From the NCBI RefSeq assembly GCF_000143415.4, contig NW_003314282.1, forward strand, positions 1,671,767 through 1,735,766: DNA of 64,000 nt. The letters run 5' to 3'. Shown here piece by piece: positions 21,990-33,365 of the stretch. The notes under the pieces are model-generated. The model was given only the letters and a program-made list of their open reading frames with translations, had not been told where the DNA came from and made no database searches. The stretch's first letter is position 1, and each line of letters opens with the position of its first letter. This DNA comes from Selaginella moellendorffii (Eukaryota > Streptophyta > Lycopodiopsida > Selaginellales > Selaginellaceae). The translations under genes were made by a program, and so were the position numbers.

Positions 21990-24703
21990 TTATCATTATC
22001 ACCGATCATAGAAATTACTTCCATAACTCTCTCTTTCGGTAGTGAAATCTTTCCATTTTCACTCATTTTTCTACTTTCTTTCTTTTTTCTTGCTTTTCTT
22101 TTTTCTCTCATTCTTTTTCCATCTTTCTTTAGACTAGAAAGCAAGTTTTTTTCTATGGTAATGACACTTTGGCTGCATTACTAATTGTATAAAGACTCCT
22201 CAACTCTTGTTGGTTTGTGCTCTAATTCTTTGGTTTCTTTCCTTACATCAGTTCCATCCTCACATTCCCATCATCACTTTACATCATCCACACTCTAAAA
22301 TTCAATTCCACACACTCACACCATTGTTGCCTAGCTCTCACTACACATACCTAATCATCTTTTTCACATTTTCCACCATTCATCATCCATTCATATTAGA
22401 CATTTGGGAATAACACTTCATCACAAAGGCTCTTCCAGAATAGTAGCAAAAGAAATCAAGACATTCTCATGCACAACATACAAGATATTTAATGGACCAA
22501 TCACATGCCACAACTTTCTTCTCTTTGGAGCTGCCTTAACTGCAGTGGACATCTAAGTGCTTTCAGAGGTGTGGAAAACAAAGTCAACACCCTTTTCTTC
22601 CAACTCAAATCACAGGTGAAATAATTTACCACCTTTCAAATAGTGGTCTATCAATTTTTGTGAGAGTAGTAGCTGCAACTTCACATTTCACTACATCATA
22701 TCAAAGCCCATCCTTGGACATACTCACTCATATCATCCATCCACCAAGATCCTTTATCATCACTCTCTTCTATTACAATTTATCCCACACCTCATAGTTA
22801 CCACCACTAGGCAACACATTCCTTATGTTTTCTTCTCCATTCTCAGCCAAATTTTTTAGTATGGACTACATGAGCTTGAAGCTGCATTAGCATATTCACT
22901 TCTAGAGCATGGAAGCCAAGTTTGAGCTTGTTCCCATTTAGTTTTCTTACTTTTTCTCCTTATTTTTTTTTCCACTTTTCCCACTTTCTTAAGTTTTTAG
23001 TTCATCTACATAGTTTCCCACTAGGTTTTCTTTGCATCCTTGAACTTTAAACTCCTCTCCTATCTTTTACTTTCATTCTTTCTTTTTTTTTAACTCTCAT
23101 TTTCAACTTTCTTTCTCTTGTTTTCTTTGCCATTTCTCTTTGTTTTAACAGTTACCCTCTCTAGACACTACATTCTAGCATATGGGAGCATCTCAATTAT
23201 GGGTTCTTGTGTGCTAGAGTTTTGTGCATACCACTAGTGGTTGCCTGTTGCAGAGCTAGCTCATTGTTGCCTTCTCCTCACATCACGGCTTAGATTTTAG
23301 CTTAAAAGAGCACAAAAAATATTTGATACCCTTGGAATATTCTTTCATATTTGTATATAAGCCCATAAGAAACTTTTCCTCCCCATTTTCTCTTGTGCTT
23401 GAGTTTGGAGTTGTGAGTTTGCAAGTGTGTATGTGAGGGATGGATCCACAGTTTGGGCTGAGAGATGCCTCAACAAAGAAAAGCCATACAATCTAAATAA
23501 AGGAGATAAAAGTATAAAATAAAATAAAATAGAAAAGAAATGAAGAAAAAGAAAAGGAAAGATCTCACCACTGTGCAAGTTTAAGATGGTGATGGTTGTG
23601 AGCATATAGAAGTTCATGGTCATAATCATCATTAAGAATGTAAACACCTCCTCCATCATATCACTAGATGATGAATAAGTCAAGTTAATAAAGAGAGAAC
23701 TTACACATTGAATCATGATCCCTAAGGTACACAAGATCTCCAAGTCAATATGGTATATCTATATCTTGCTTGTCATGAGTTATAAATACCAAACCACTTT
23801 CTTGATGTAGACTGACTAGCTAACACTTTAGTGGCTCCTTACACTATGAATATTGCTACCATTTTCTAGCATTTTTCAATAAGTTATCATTGCCTTAGCA
23901 ACTTCTGAAGTAATTTTGCATTAACATGTTCAAAGTTTAGATTAATTTCTTCATTAGCACATTCAAAGTTGTTGGGAGTATGAATATATATGCTAGTGTC
24001 AATACTTGGAAGCAACTAATGACATATGCCTCTTAATACTTTGTGAAGCCAAGGCATATTTGCTAAGGAGGAAGTTCTATTTGGCAAATTTATGGTTTCA
24101 ATACACAACTTTCCAAATACTCCTTCACATTACATTCATTTTCTTATCACATTCATCCTCTTAATTATTTTTTCTTTCATTTTGTTTTCATTTTCCCCCA
24201 GAACCTTAGGCAAACTTATGAGTGATACAAGGTACTTTTGGAGGTGTGGAGATCTAAATTTATGTTCTCTCCTCTTGGCTTCACTCATTTCTATTATCAC
24301 ATTGTAATTTTCTTTTTTTCTTCTATTCACTCATTCTTTATTTTCCTCTCCTCCTCAAGGATTTAATTCTTTTTTCAAATTTTCTACTAGGTTTTCCCTT
24401 GAATTAAGAAGTCCATACTATTTCTCTCTTTTTTTTCAAAATTTTATGGATTATTTATATCTTTTCTTTGTATTTCCCTATTCTTTCTTTCAATTTCTTC
24501 TCACTCTAGTAAACTATTTTTTGGTATTTATTGTGGTTGCATCCCCTCTTTTTGCAATGGTCATTAAGTATTTTTTGCACTAGAGTCACTCAATCCTTTC
24601 ATAGTCATCTGTTGGGACTTTCACCATTTTATGAGTTTTTAAGTGTGAGTGAGCATGGGATATTTTTTGAATATCTTGAGATCCTTACATAAAAAGTCAT
24701 AGG
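21990..24703. mobile_element. Repeat-derived, pyrimidine-rich DNA without genes
   Basis: 22,000-22,450 resembles the reverse complement of 5,160-5,520, which lies after the integrase of element 1, so it likely belongs to element 2 or a relative. Long C/T-rich tracts occur at about 22,010-22,140, 22,920-23,130 and 24,290-24,500, and an A/G-rich one at 23,510-23,570. Frames at 23,345-23,743 and 24,092-24,307 are low-complexity and not supported. Confidence 0.35.
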
Positions 24704-24896
24704 TGTAAACAACCAAAAAGAACAATTTGAAGACGATCCATGGGGTTCAAATATAAAGGGAAAGGGCCCATAAACAAGAATGCACCCTCTTTTTCAATTG
24801 ATTAAAGGTCTTGGGATATTTAAGGTTAAGCATCTTTGGGTTTGAATAGTACTGGGTTGAGTGACCTCCCAGGAAGTCTAAATTCAGAAGTTTACA
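24704..24896 (+). mobile_element. Solo TRIM LTR (193 bp)
   Basis: It has the same length and orientation as the TRIM LTRs at 3,672 and 4,072, starting TGTAAAC and ending GTTTACA, with mostly C-to-T and G-to-A differences. The flanking pentamers ATAGG (24,699-24,703) and ATAAG (24,897-24,901) differ by one transition and are a plausible target-site duplication. No internal domain follows, so it is a solo LTR. Confidence 0.8.
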
Positions 24897-25379
24897 ATAA
24901 GTAAACACTAATACAATACTTTGGTAAACAAGAGTGAAAGTAGGGATGTGGAAATTGAACATGAATTTCATCATTTTAGACATAATGGGATTTAATGTGA
25001 TCTTTAAAATAGATTGGTTCAATTAGTTTATGGTAACCTTACAAAAAAAAGGTAGGAACCTAGTGGTATTAGCTTAGGGAATGATTTAAAGTGGAGGCCT
25101 AACATCTAAAGATATAGTAAAGTAGGTCTAAGGACTCTTGTTAAACTTGGTATCCATAAGAAAATAATTCATAAAGGGAACTAAGATAACATTTTTATAT
25201 TTACTCTTGATGGGATTGACAAGAAAGGGAACCAAAAAAAGTGCTTTTAGTAATTTAAGAAATGTTGGACCAATTTCGATACCATACCAAAAGAATTGCT
25301 AATATAATTACCTTGTCAACCGATAAAATATAAGATTAAATTGGTTAAGGGAGCTAAAGTAGTGGTCTATCCCCCCTTA

Positions 25380-27190
25380 TCAAAAAAGAGCTTAAGGAAT
25401 TTAAACACTAACTTAAGAAGTTTATTAATAAATGGTATATTTAGTTGAACAACTTACTATATAAAGCTTTAATTTTATTTATAAAGAAGAAAGATGGATG
25501 TATATGAATGTGTATAGACTACTGGTTGTTCAACAAATATATAAATAAGAATAAATACCCTTATTAAAGACTTATTTGATAAGTTAAAAAAGGCAAAATA
25601 CTTCTCTTGAATTGTCTAAGGTTAAAATACTACTAAATTAGAGTAGTGGAGGATGATATTGAAAATATAATTGAGGTACAAAAGTTTTTAATTTTTAGTT
25701 ATGCCTTTTGGACTATACAATATGCTAATAACATTCTTAGCACTTATGAACTACATCATTGTACCATATTTAGATAATTTTGTAGTTGTTTACATTGATG
25801 ACATCCTAATTTATAACGAGACACTAAAAGAGCATATTGAATACATGACAAAGGTGTTTAAAAGACTAAAAGAATACAAATTTTACACTAAAGAGAAATG
25901 TAATTTTGCTCAGCAAAATGTAAAGTTTTTCAAGTAAAGACAAATCAAAGTAAACCCTAAAAATGTCTAAGTGATCTAAGAATGGGAATAATATTAAATG
26001 TATATGAATTAAAGGCATTTGTAAAACTATACAACTACTATCAAAAGTTTATCAAACACTATTTGAGAGTTGTTTGCACTTGATGGATCAAACAAAAAAA
26101 GGGGAAGATGGTATAGACAACAGATGCAAGGTGGCATTTGTCCATTTTAAAGGGAAATTGACAAAAGTTTATATATTGATATTACTAAGTTTTGGTAAAG
26201 ACTTTAAAGTAGAAATAAATACACCGGGTCTTATGTTGGATGCAATTCTTAAACAAAACAATCACTTAATAATATTCTTCTTAAAAAAGTCAATGAAAGT
26301 GGCTTATTTATGAAAAGGAATTATCTATGATGGTTAATGCACTTAAAGAGACCTTAGGAGACATTTTAAAGTATATATAGATAATGTAGCAATAAAACAC
26401 TTCTTATCAAAGCTTGATATTTGGGGAATAAAAAGTTAGTAGACTAATGTTTTGGTTGAGTTTGATTGCAAAATCCTATACAAACTAAGAAAAAACAATA
26501 TTATGGCAGATGCTTTATGTCAGAAAGTAAACTTAAAGCTGATAACATTTAGTATAATAAAAACCTTCTTGAATGATATGCAAACAACATATAAAGATGA
26601 TGAACTGACATAGAAAGTGTTACTAAGGAATAAAGAGGCATGAAATGCTCACTTGCAAAATGAGTTGTCAAGTGAAGAGAAAATAAGTTATATAAAACAT
26701 AATAAAATCATTTATTATAAGCATACGAAGATGTATATTCTAAAAAGGGAACTAAGAAAGTTAGCATCAAAAGAGTGTCATAATAGACTTCTTGTAAAGC
26801 ACAAAGGAGTGCTTAAGATAATAAGCTTGTTTAAAAAGAAATATAGGTTATAACTAAAGGTAATAGAGATCTACTATAGAGCCTCTTAATTCCCAATTGT
26901 TTATTAAATTGTTTTACAATGGATTTTATCACAGAACTCCCCCCAAGTAAAGGGTTTAATGCGATATTCATAGTGGTGAATCAATTTTTAAAAATGGTAT
27001 ATTTCATATCCACCACAACAAAAGTGGATATGAAAGGTGTAATGAAGCTATTATTTGAACAAAGAAATTATTTTAAATCAAGATAAACTATTCACCAGTA
27101 AGTTCTAGAAAACACTCTTAAAATAGTATTGCGCCTTAGTGTAGGTTATCACCCACAGACACATATTAAGTATTGAATAAAGAAATAAAT
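25380..27190 (+). pseudogene. Decayed Ty3/gypsy pol, element 3
   Basis: Order on the plus strand: RT at 25,701-25,937, beginning MPFGLYNMLITFLALMNYI and containing an intact VYIDDILIY active-site box; RNase H remnant at 26,074-26,313; integrase zinc-binding region near 26,740-26,850 (ECHNRLLVKHKG); and integrase core from about 26,920, with MDFITELPPSKGFNAIFIVV carrying the first Asp and GYHPQT at about 27,140. Stops and frameshifts separate the parts. Codons are strongly shifted to A/T, as expected from long decay of methylated cytosines. The motifs resemble chromovirus-type gypsy elements, a different lineage from element 1. Confidence 0.85.
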
Positions 27191-29480
27191 AAAAAAGGTG
27201 AATAAACAGCTGTAGGATAATTTGAGATGTTATATCTCCAAAAATGAGACAAATTAGATAAGACATTTAGGACTTCTAAAAATGTGGTATAACAACTTGC
27301 CACATATAATTGTAATATTGTAATGAGTCTCTAGGAAATCATCAATGAAAAAGCTATTGGGAAGGGGAGGGCAATGCAAAAGGTTCCAAAAGTATAATAG
27401 AGATAATGAGGCTAAGAACTTAGTCATGAAAGAATTCTCAAAAGATGGCTTTGGAACCATATTAGAATTAGAGTTGAGGGTTAGTAGGAGTGAGTTTGAA
27501 CTTGGAGGGATACTAAAGAAACCTATCAAAGAAGTGCTAAAAAACATCTCCCACTCTTGGAAAAAAAGTTAACTATGATGTTTTTAGCTCAAGTGCCCAT
27601 TTAAGTGTTATAAAGTTAATTAATCTTCACTCCTTAAGGGTTTAGGCCTTTTCTTGGGGTAAAGGTGGGGAATTAAGATATTTATATTGAGTTGTTAAGA
27701 TAGATTATTTTTCCTTGAGGTCCCGAAATAAGAAATGCATCCAAGGCTTGGGATTTAAAAAGTCCTATAAACAAAAGGTTTGGTATATTTAGTTGTTTAT
27801 GCTTATAAAGAGTGTAGTTGAACTATAAGTCAAATTTATCCGGTAAGGGGGATCGGGAAAGAAAGTTTGGGAATCTATGGAGAAATGGCTAACACTATAT
27901 TATTCATGTAATGAAGAGTTGGTTACAATAAGAGTGGACTTTGGTGAGGGAACTTAATTATAGCTAACACAAAGATAGTTGGATAAGTGAAGTAAACTGG
28001 TAAATTACAAGATGAAAAATTATAACTTATACCACTATTGTTATTGTCACAAGGTGAGTTACCACCTCAAGAAGTTTAGGATGGCCATAAATCCATCTTC
28101 AAGTGAGTGAAGAATCAGTGTGTGGAAGATGACAACTATTTCTCTGAGGGCATTGAGGATCTCATGAGGATGAGGTGCCCATGAGGGATAATATGGAAGG
28201 TATACTTCTAAGCTTATCAATTGAAATAATACAAAAATGAAGAGGTTTTTCCATGTTTAATGCTTTAACTCCCTAGGAAAACTTTCATTTTACTCTTTTT
28301 CCTTAGTTTGTTTGGAATGTGTTGCAATTATACACTTTGGAAGTTAATACCTTATGCTTGTAGCTTTGTGATGATGATGGGACTTCAAATCAAAGGCAAG
28401 CACTATCATTACCAATGCCACCATATATGAGGATTAACTTCAAATTTAATTTCCTATAGGAATCAGCTCACTTATAGAGCTTGAATGTAAACTCAATAAC
28501 TTTACCCATATGGTTTTGAATGATGAAGACTTATGGCACAACACATCAACTATGTTGAATATTGAGATTGATAGAAAAACATGAACTAATAATAGAGAAA
28601 ATTAGTGAAAAATCAAGCTCTTTTGAGAAGTAAGAAGATCTCTAATATAACCTAACTTGCAGCATCTCATGAAGTTCAGCATGTCTGGTAGTATCCAAAG
28701 AAGATGGAAATTTTCTTTTATAAAACATTAGTTTTTATACTATAAGATGGACAACAAACCTATGCATTTTGAAAATATTATATCTTTTCATTCCAATATT
28801 TTTTGAATTTACAATATAAAATATAATAGTGGAGATGAAAAACATATCCTACCTATAGATCATTTTTTACTTAAAATATATATTTGTTTGCCCAGCAGAG
28901 CTGGGATCTTGCTAATAATTTCTTTAAACGAAGTATTAGGATATGTTTTAATCAATTAATATAACTATGGGTCATTTTGGATATGTTAGAGCACTTAAAG
29001 GTGAAAAAAAAAATTTACAAACTAGATGATAGTAACATTGTCTCGCAAAGCATGATGATTTTGCATAACACACATATATTGTAATGGTGGAGTTTAAAGT
29101 AACCATGTCCATAATGTAGAGGAGTAGAGCTCTATGTAATGCTTATAGATATGGCAAAAGCTCTAAAGTAGACTTCAGTGGCCAAAAATATTATGCAATT
29201 CATACTACAATTCTTACTAAGACTGCTATCATTCTTTGCCCAAAAGTTATGTATAGAGAGTGCTCTTTAAGACTGTGTTGTAAGCATTAGATAAGAAGGT
29301 AAGTACAACTGTTGATCTTCCCATCACATCTCTCTAAAGATGAGTAAGAGAAAGCTAAAACCTAAAGCCAGCCCATGGGTAGGATAAACTTTTGATGAAC
29401 CAGATTCATCCTCCTTTAAATTTACTCATATGATTACCAATGAATAAGAGAAAAGTTTAAGAGAAGAAAACCATATGCAT
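27191..29480. other. AT-rich DNA, nothing recognised
   Basis: No convincing frame or domain. The stretch probably belongs to decayed repeats and contains the transition to the gene-rich half, which begins with the lectin-type relics near 29.5 kb. Confidence 0.4.
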
Positions 29481-29497
29481 ACTTGTGATCATCAAAC

Positions 29498-29905
29498 TTA
29501 ACAAGGTGTTATAGAACAAAAGTTGGTTATCCCATGGAGGAAGTTTGAGCTAATGATCAATTCCAATATATTCAAAAACCATATTAACATGACCATATAA
29601 ACGTTCTCTAACTCTTCCAGGATCCGGCCAAACACATTTGGAGCAGTGGATGCAAGATACACACACGTGTTCTCATCAAACTCTCTATTAAACGCTAATA
29701 GATTGACATGTATTCCTAGCAAGAACTACAAGTTCCATCGTTCTTCCAGCCTGAAATGGACTGTTATTACGTATATTTTTCATGTTCTACCCTTTGTACC
29801 ACTGTCACCACGGAGAGCATATCATACAAAGGTCTAGAAATCCCCCATGGTGGTGAATGCACTAATCCAGCAGAGAGATTAGAATGGAGCTGCTAGAAGA
29901 AACGA
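29498..29905 (-). pseudogene. Relic of secreted lectin-type gene (copy A)
   Basis: The minus strand resembles the N-terminal exon of the gene at 30,586-31,476. Shared features are a HVNLLAFNREFDENTCVYL tract (HVNLLLFNRAYDDDGAGVCT there), the 'gaaatggaac/actgttattacgtatattttcatgt' region and the signal-peptide area near 29,880. It is truncated and frameshifted, and the lectin domain is missing. Confidence 0.65.
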
Positions 29906-29929
29906 TTGAGCCTTGAAAAATTTGCTTGT

Positions 29930-30420
29930 GTGATCCATCCAACGAGGACTTTAAATATTGCCTTGGATTGTCGCTGGGCTGAAGTTTCAAGGCTCATGGA
30001 ACCAGGAAATAAAACTAAGACTTGTTTTTACCTGCAAACATAGGCAAGATCGTTATTTTCAAAGCCTGAGAAAAAAAATTCAGATTTGGCGTATACTTAC
30101 TAGTGGTTTCCCAACAATAATGGCATCAAGATCAACACCACCTGTTCAAGGAGCATCGTCTACATATGGAAGGAAAGTATCACGTAACTTGGCTCTTATG
30201 GCAGTCAATCCAAGAGCTTGTCCAATCTGTGCAGTGAGCGTTTCTAGTTCCAAATGTCTTAGCAAAACCTTTCCCGGGCCAGTGAGCAGTATGGGCTTGA
30301 TAGTTTGCTGCTTTCTGCTTCTGCAAGTTTGAAAGTGAAATCGAAGTACCTGATACAGGAGCAGGAACGAATGATCACAGCTTATCAGCCACAACATCTA
30401 TAACATTCGGGTCGGGCTTC
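29930..30420 (-). pseudogene. AAG glycosylase 3' fragment (copy A)
   Basis: The minus strand matches the middle and end of the intact glycosylase gene at 33,366-34,513, including QQTIKPILLTGPGK, IGQALGLT and the splice-site surroundings 'ctgtatcaggta'. The 5' part (exons 1-2 and most of 3) is absent and the last coding exon is broken, so it is not functional. Confidence 0.75.
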
Positions 30421-30470
30421 TCGGGCTGCCAAGCTCAGACTCAGAGTCACTCCACACTCTGAGCGACTCA

Positions 30471-30472
<2 letters not shown>

Positions 30473-30541
<69 letters not shown>
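30473..30541. repeat. Compound microsatellite (TC)n(AC)n
   Basis: About 16 TC dinucleotides followed by about 18 AC dinucleotides. It lies between an AAG fragment and the 3' end of the lectin-type gene. Confidence 0.95.
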
Positions 30542-30544
<3 letters not shown>

Positions 30545-30585
30545 AAAATCTCTCAGAGGCGAGAATGTATCATCAATCTATCACC

Positions 30586-31476
30586 CTAATCACCCTTTAA
30601 AGATCTCCAAATAAGTGTGGCAGTGTCTGGTCTGTAAATGGCCAAGTAACCAAGATTCTCAATCACAAGAGCATAAAACTTGTTTCGGATGGAGCTCTTT
30701 TTGCTGGACCACACCTCCCCTCTAGATCCAACAATCACCAATTTGCCATCAACTAGCAGGGTTAAGCAGCACGAATCTTTTCCCTGTGTTCCCGAGCTCC
30801 ATGTGATTATTCCCTTGGGACTCTGTAGTATGCAATGTTTTTGCATTGTCAACCTATAAGAACTATCAACCGAGATTAAGCTGTTTCCACCCAGCAAATA
30901 CGAGCCAAGAGTGTTTCTAAAGCCACTGAGCAGGGATGTAATATAGACCCAACAATGTTTTATATCGCTGTCAACCCCAAGAAGCTCCGCATACTTGTGA
31001 TCATCAGGCGATTTAAGTGAGGAGAAGTTGGAGAACAATCTTCCACAAAATAATGAATTCCAAAATATTCAAGAACAATATTAACGAGACCGTACCAACG
31101 ATCCTTCCCGTATGCTTTCACACATATCTAGTATACTCTGCCGTAGGTCTTGGCCCAACAGAGTTTGGAGCGGTGGACGCATGGTACAAACACCTGCACC
31201 GTCATCGTCATACGCTCTATTAAACAGTAGTAAATTGACGTGCACAAACGTATTCCTAGCAAACCTCACGACAAGCTCAATCGTTCTTCCAGCCTGAAAT
31301 GGAACGTTATCACGTATATTTTCCACGTAGCCTTCGATCCTTTCTACCACTCTTCTCACTTGTTCAACGGAGAGCATACCATGAGCGAGTCTCGCTCTAA
31401 AAGTCCCACGCGGTGGTGCATAGCACGAATCCAGGTGAGAGATTAGAATGAGAGCTATTAGAAGAAACGATCTCAT
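30586..31476 (-). CDS. Secreted protein with C-terminal bulb-type lectin domain
   Basis: The start at 31,476 gives a signal peptide (MRSFLLIALILISHLDSCYA) and an N-terminal region of about 110 residues that I do not recognise, with an amphipathic helix (SVEQVRRVVERIEGYVENI) and a strand-rich part (RTIELVVRFARNTFVHVNLL). A short intron of about 60 bp (near 31,032-31,091) probably joins it to 30,586-31,030. This second exon encodes a domain resembling bulb-type (GNA-like) lectins, with repeated 'LV.DG.LVI...G.VWSS' and 'LVIENLGYLAIYR..TATLIW' blocks; the QxDxNxVxY sugar sites look degenerate. The product should be about 275 aa and secreted. Partial copies A, C and D lie nearby. The intron is my inference: without it the two frames do not join. 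Carbohydrate binding is therefore uncertain. Confidence 0.55.
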
Positions 31477-31489
31477 ACTTAAACCTTAC

Positions 31490-31810
31490 ATTGTTTGTGT
31501 GATCCATCAAAAGGAGATTTTAAAGCTTGCCTTGAATTGTCGCCTAATGAAAGTGGCTGAAATTTCAAGGCTTATCAAACCATGTTAAAACTTGTTTTTA
31601 CCTGCTAGAAGGCAAGGTTTTAAAAGCAAGATTATTGATTTATAAGCATGAGGAGTGGTATACTTACAAGTGATTTTGGAGTTGCAAAATATTTCCAGCG
31701 ATAGCAAATCTCCATGTCCTTGGGCAGTGCATATTTGATTCCGACGAGAATGGCATCTGGAGAAAAGGCCACTTGTTCTAGAGGAGAGAACAAAAGATGG
31801 CACGACTTAT
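31490..31810 (-). pseudogene. AAG glycosylase last-exon fragment (copy B)
   Basis: Reverse complement of about 31,660-31,800 matches the final coding exon of the intact glycosylase (PDAILVG, then KYALPKDM, then a CGCTGG tract and 'ccaaaatcacttgtaagtatacc'), with deletions. The rest matches its 3' flank. Confidence 0.65.
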
Positions 31811-32350
31811 GTTCAAAAATTACGATGAATCATTTAGATATTTCAAAATTACTATGAATTTTCTGGCTCAGAAGAATATTCACATATATTCTTTAATATT
31901 TAAGAATATACTTATAATAAAAATTATATTTGCATTATTAATATCTAAATAACTATCGCAAATTTGTTTTAAAAGAAGTGCGGTAAGAAAAGGTTTAGAG
32001 GCAAGAATATTTGAAATATTCCGGTGGCTTTGCTTTCTCAATTGCTCCTTCGATTGGGCTGGCTCAAAAAGCTGAACCCGAAGATCGCTCCACGGCAGTG
32101 AGTTCTCCACCACTGGATGATCCATAGTATGGCTAGGGCAGCTCCATCCACCAATCGCCGGGAGGGATTCTTCTGTCTTCTCCTGGCCTTGCTCACCCGG
32201 CAGCAGCCATGTGGCAGCTCGTTTTTTTTTTCCTTAGTTCACAGAATTATTTAAAAGTATATTTGGAATATTTATATAATAGTAATAAATAAATATACGA
32301 AAATGTGCGAATATTTCCTTTAAACCCTAATGAGACTAGGATTGCGGAAT
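31811..32350. other. Intergenic, nothing recognised
   Basis: AT-rich between 31,850 and 31,990, then a short GC-richer stretch to about 32,220 and a T-run. No gene or repeat was identified. Confidence 0.4.
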
Positions 32351-32351
32351 T

Positions 32352-32468
32352 GAAGTAGGGAGCATGCCTACGTCTATCTGTGCTATGATCTTCACGTAAC
32401 TTTGTGGCTGATAAGGATGGTGTTGGTGCCGCTGTGCATTCGTTCCTGTGCTCCTGATACATTGAGGA
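32352..32468 (+). pseudogene. Inverted fragment of AAG exon 3
   Basis: On the plus strand, opposite to all other copies, the sequence matches exon 3 of the glycosylase at 33,841-33,964: 'gggagcatgcctacgtctatctgtgctatg' through 'ggctgataaggatggtgttggtgccgctgtgc' and 'cgttcctgtgctcctgatac'. Small deletions break the frame. It shows an inversion during growth of the cluster. Confidence 0.8.
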
Positions 32469-32880
32469 ATTTTCAAACTCATGGACCACTCTTTTCAGCT
32501 CCAAACTTGGACTCAAAGCTTGTCAGCTTCGGGAAACTAAAATGATGAAAGTCTACGAACACTTCAATTTCATGGCTCACCTATCTCCTGTACTAGAGCC
32601 TAGAGACGAACTGGAGCCTTCAAGTTTATACTTCTGAGTGCAGCCCTTGCGGAAAAAGTCTTCAGCTCGACATTTATGATAGTTCTCTCCTAGCAGGAAG
32701 TCGAGGGAAGAGAACGTTGCGAGAAAGTCGGGGTTTTTCAGATTGGGTTGCTTCTCACCATATCAACTTTTACGCACACCAAGTATGCTTGAGCGGTTGC
32801 GGTTGGGTGCAAGATTCTTCTCCATGGCAATGCGCTCCAGGAGCAGAAGCAATCTCGATCACAAGATCCTAAAAAGGTTA
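32469..32880. other. Intergenic, nothing recognised
   Basis: No coding motif could be assigned. A frame at 32,743-33,003 is not supported by any recognised domain. Confidence 0.35.
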
Positions 32881-32895
32881 ACATTAGCAGTTTCA

Positions 32896-33260
32896 TTAGC
32901 TAATGTAATTATTCCCCTGTTTGCTATCAGTGACGTAGTATTGGCCCAACAATATCGGTCTATGTTTGTGGTCATCGGACGATTTCAGCGACGAGAAGTT
33001 TAACAAAAACTGGTTAATTGCCATATCTTGGCCAAACACACTGTCCAGTATGCATGGTACACATACCCGTGTTCTTATGATACGCTCTACTAGTAGTCTG
33101 ACGTAGAAACTGAAATGAAATGTTATCACGTATATCTCTAACGTAGCCTTGTATTATTTCTACCATTGTTCTTACTTGTTGCAGGGGCACCTGGCAGTGA
33201 ATCCAGCTGAGAGATTAGAATGAGAGCTGCTAGAATAAACGATCTCATACTTCAGCCCTG
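32896..33260 (-). pseudogene. Relic of secreted lectin-type gene (copy C)
   Basis: The minus strand reads from a signal-peptide region at about 33,250 through a broken N-terminal region to DSVFGQDMAINQFLLNFSSL and SSDDHKH, which corresponds to the exon junction region of copy B (FSNFSSLKSPDDHKY). In this copy the two parts are contiguous. The lectin domain itself is lost. Confidence 0.65.
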
Positions 33261-33365
33261 AAAACTTTCTTGTGTGATTTATCTAATAAGACTTTAAAGC
33301 TTGCCTTTAGGCAAAGGCAAGATCGTTGATTTCCAAGCGTGAGGAGAAGACGATTTGGAGTATAC

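Noticed and set aside
30146-30397. Frame reading as a separate small protein with GPGK
   Set aside because: It is the unspliced reading of the decayed AAG fragment, intron sequence included.
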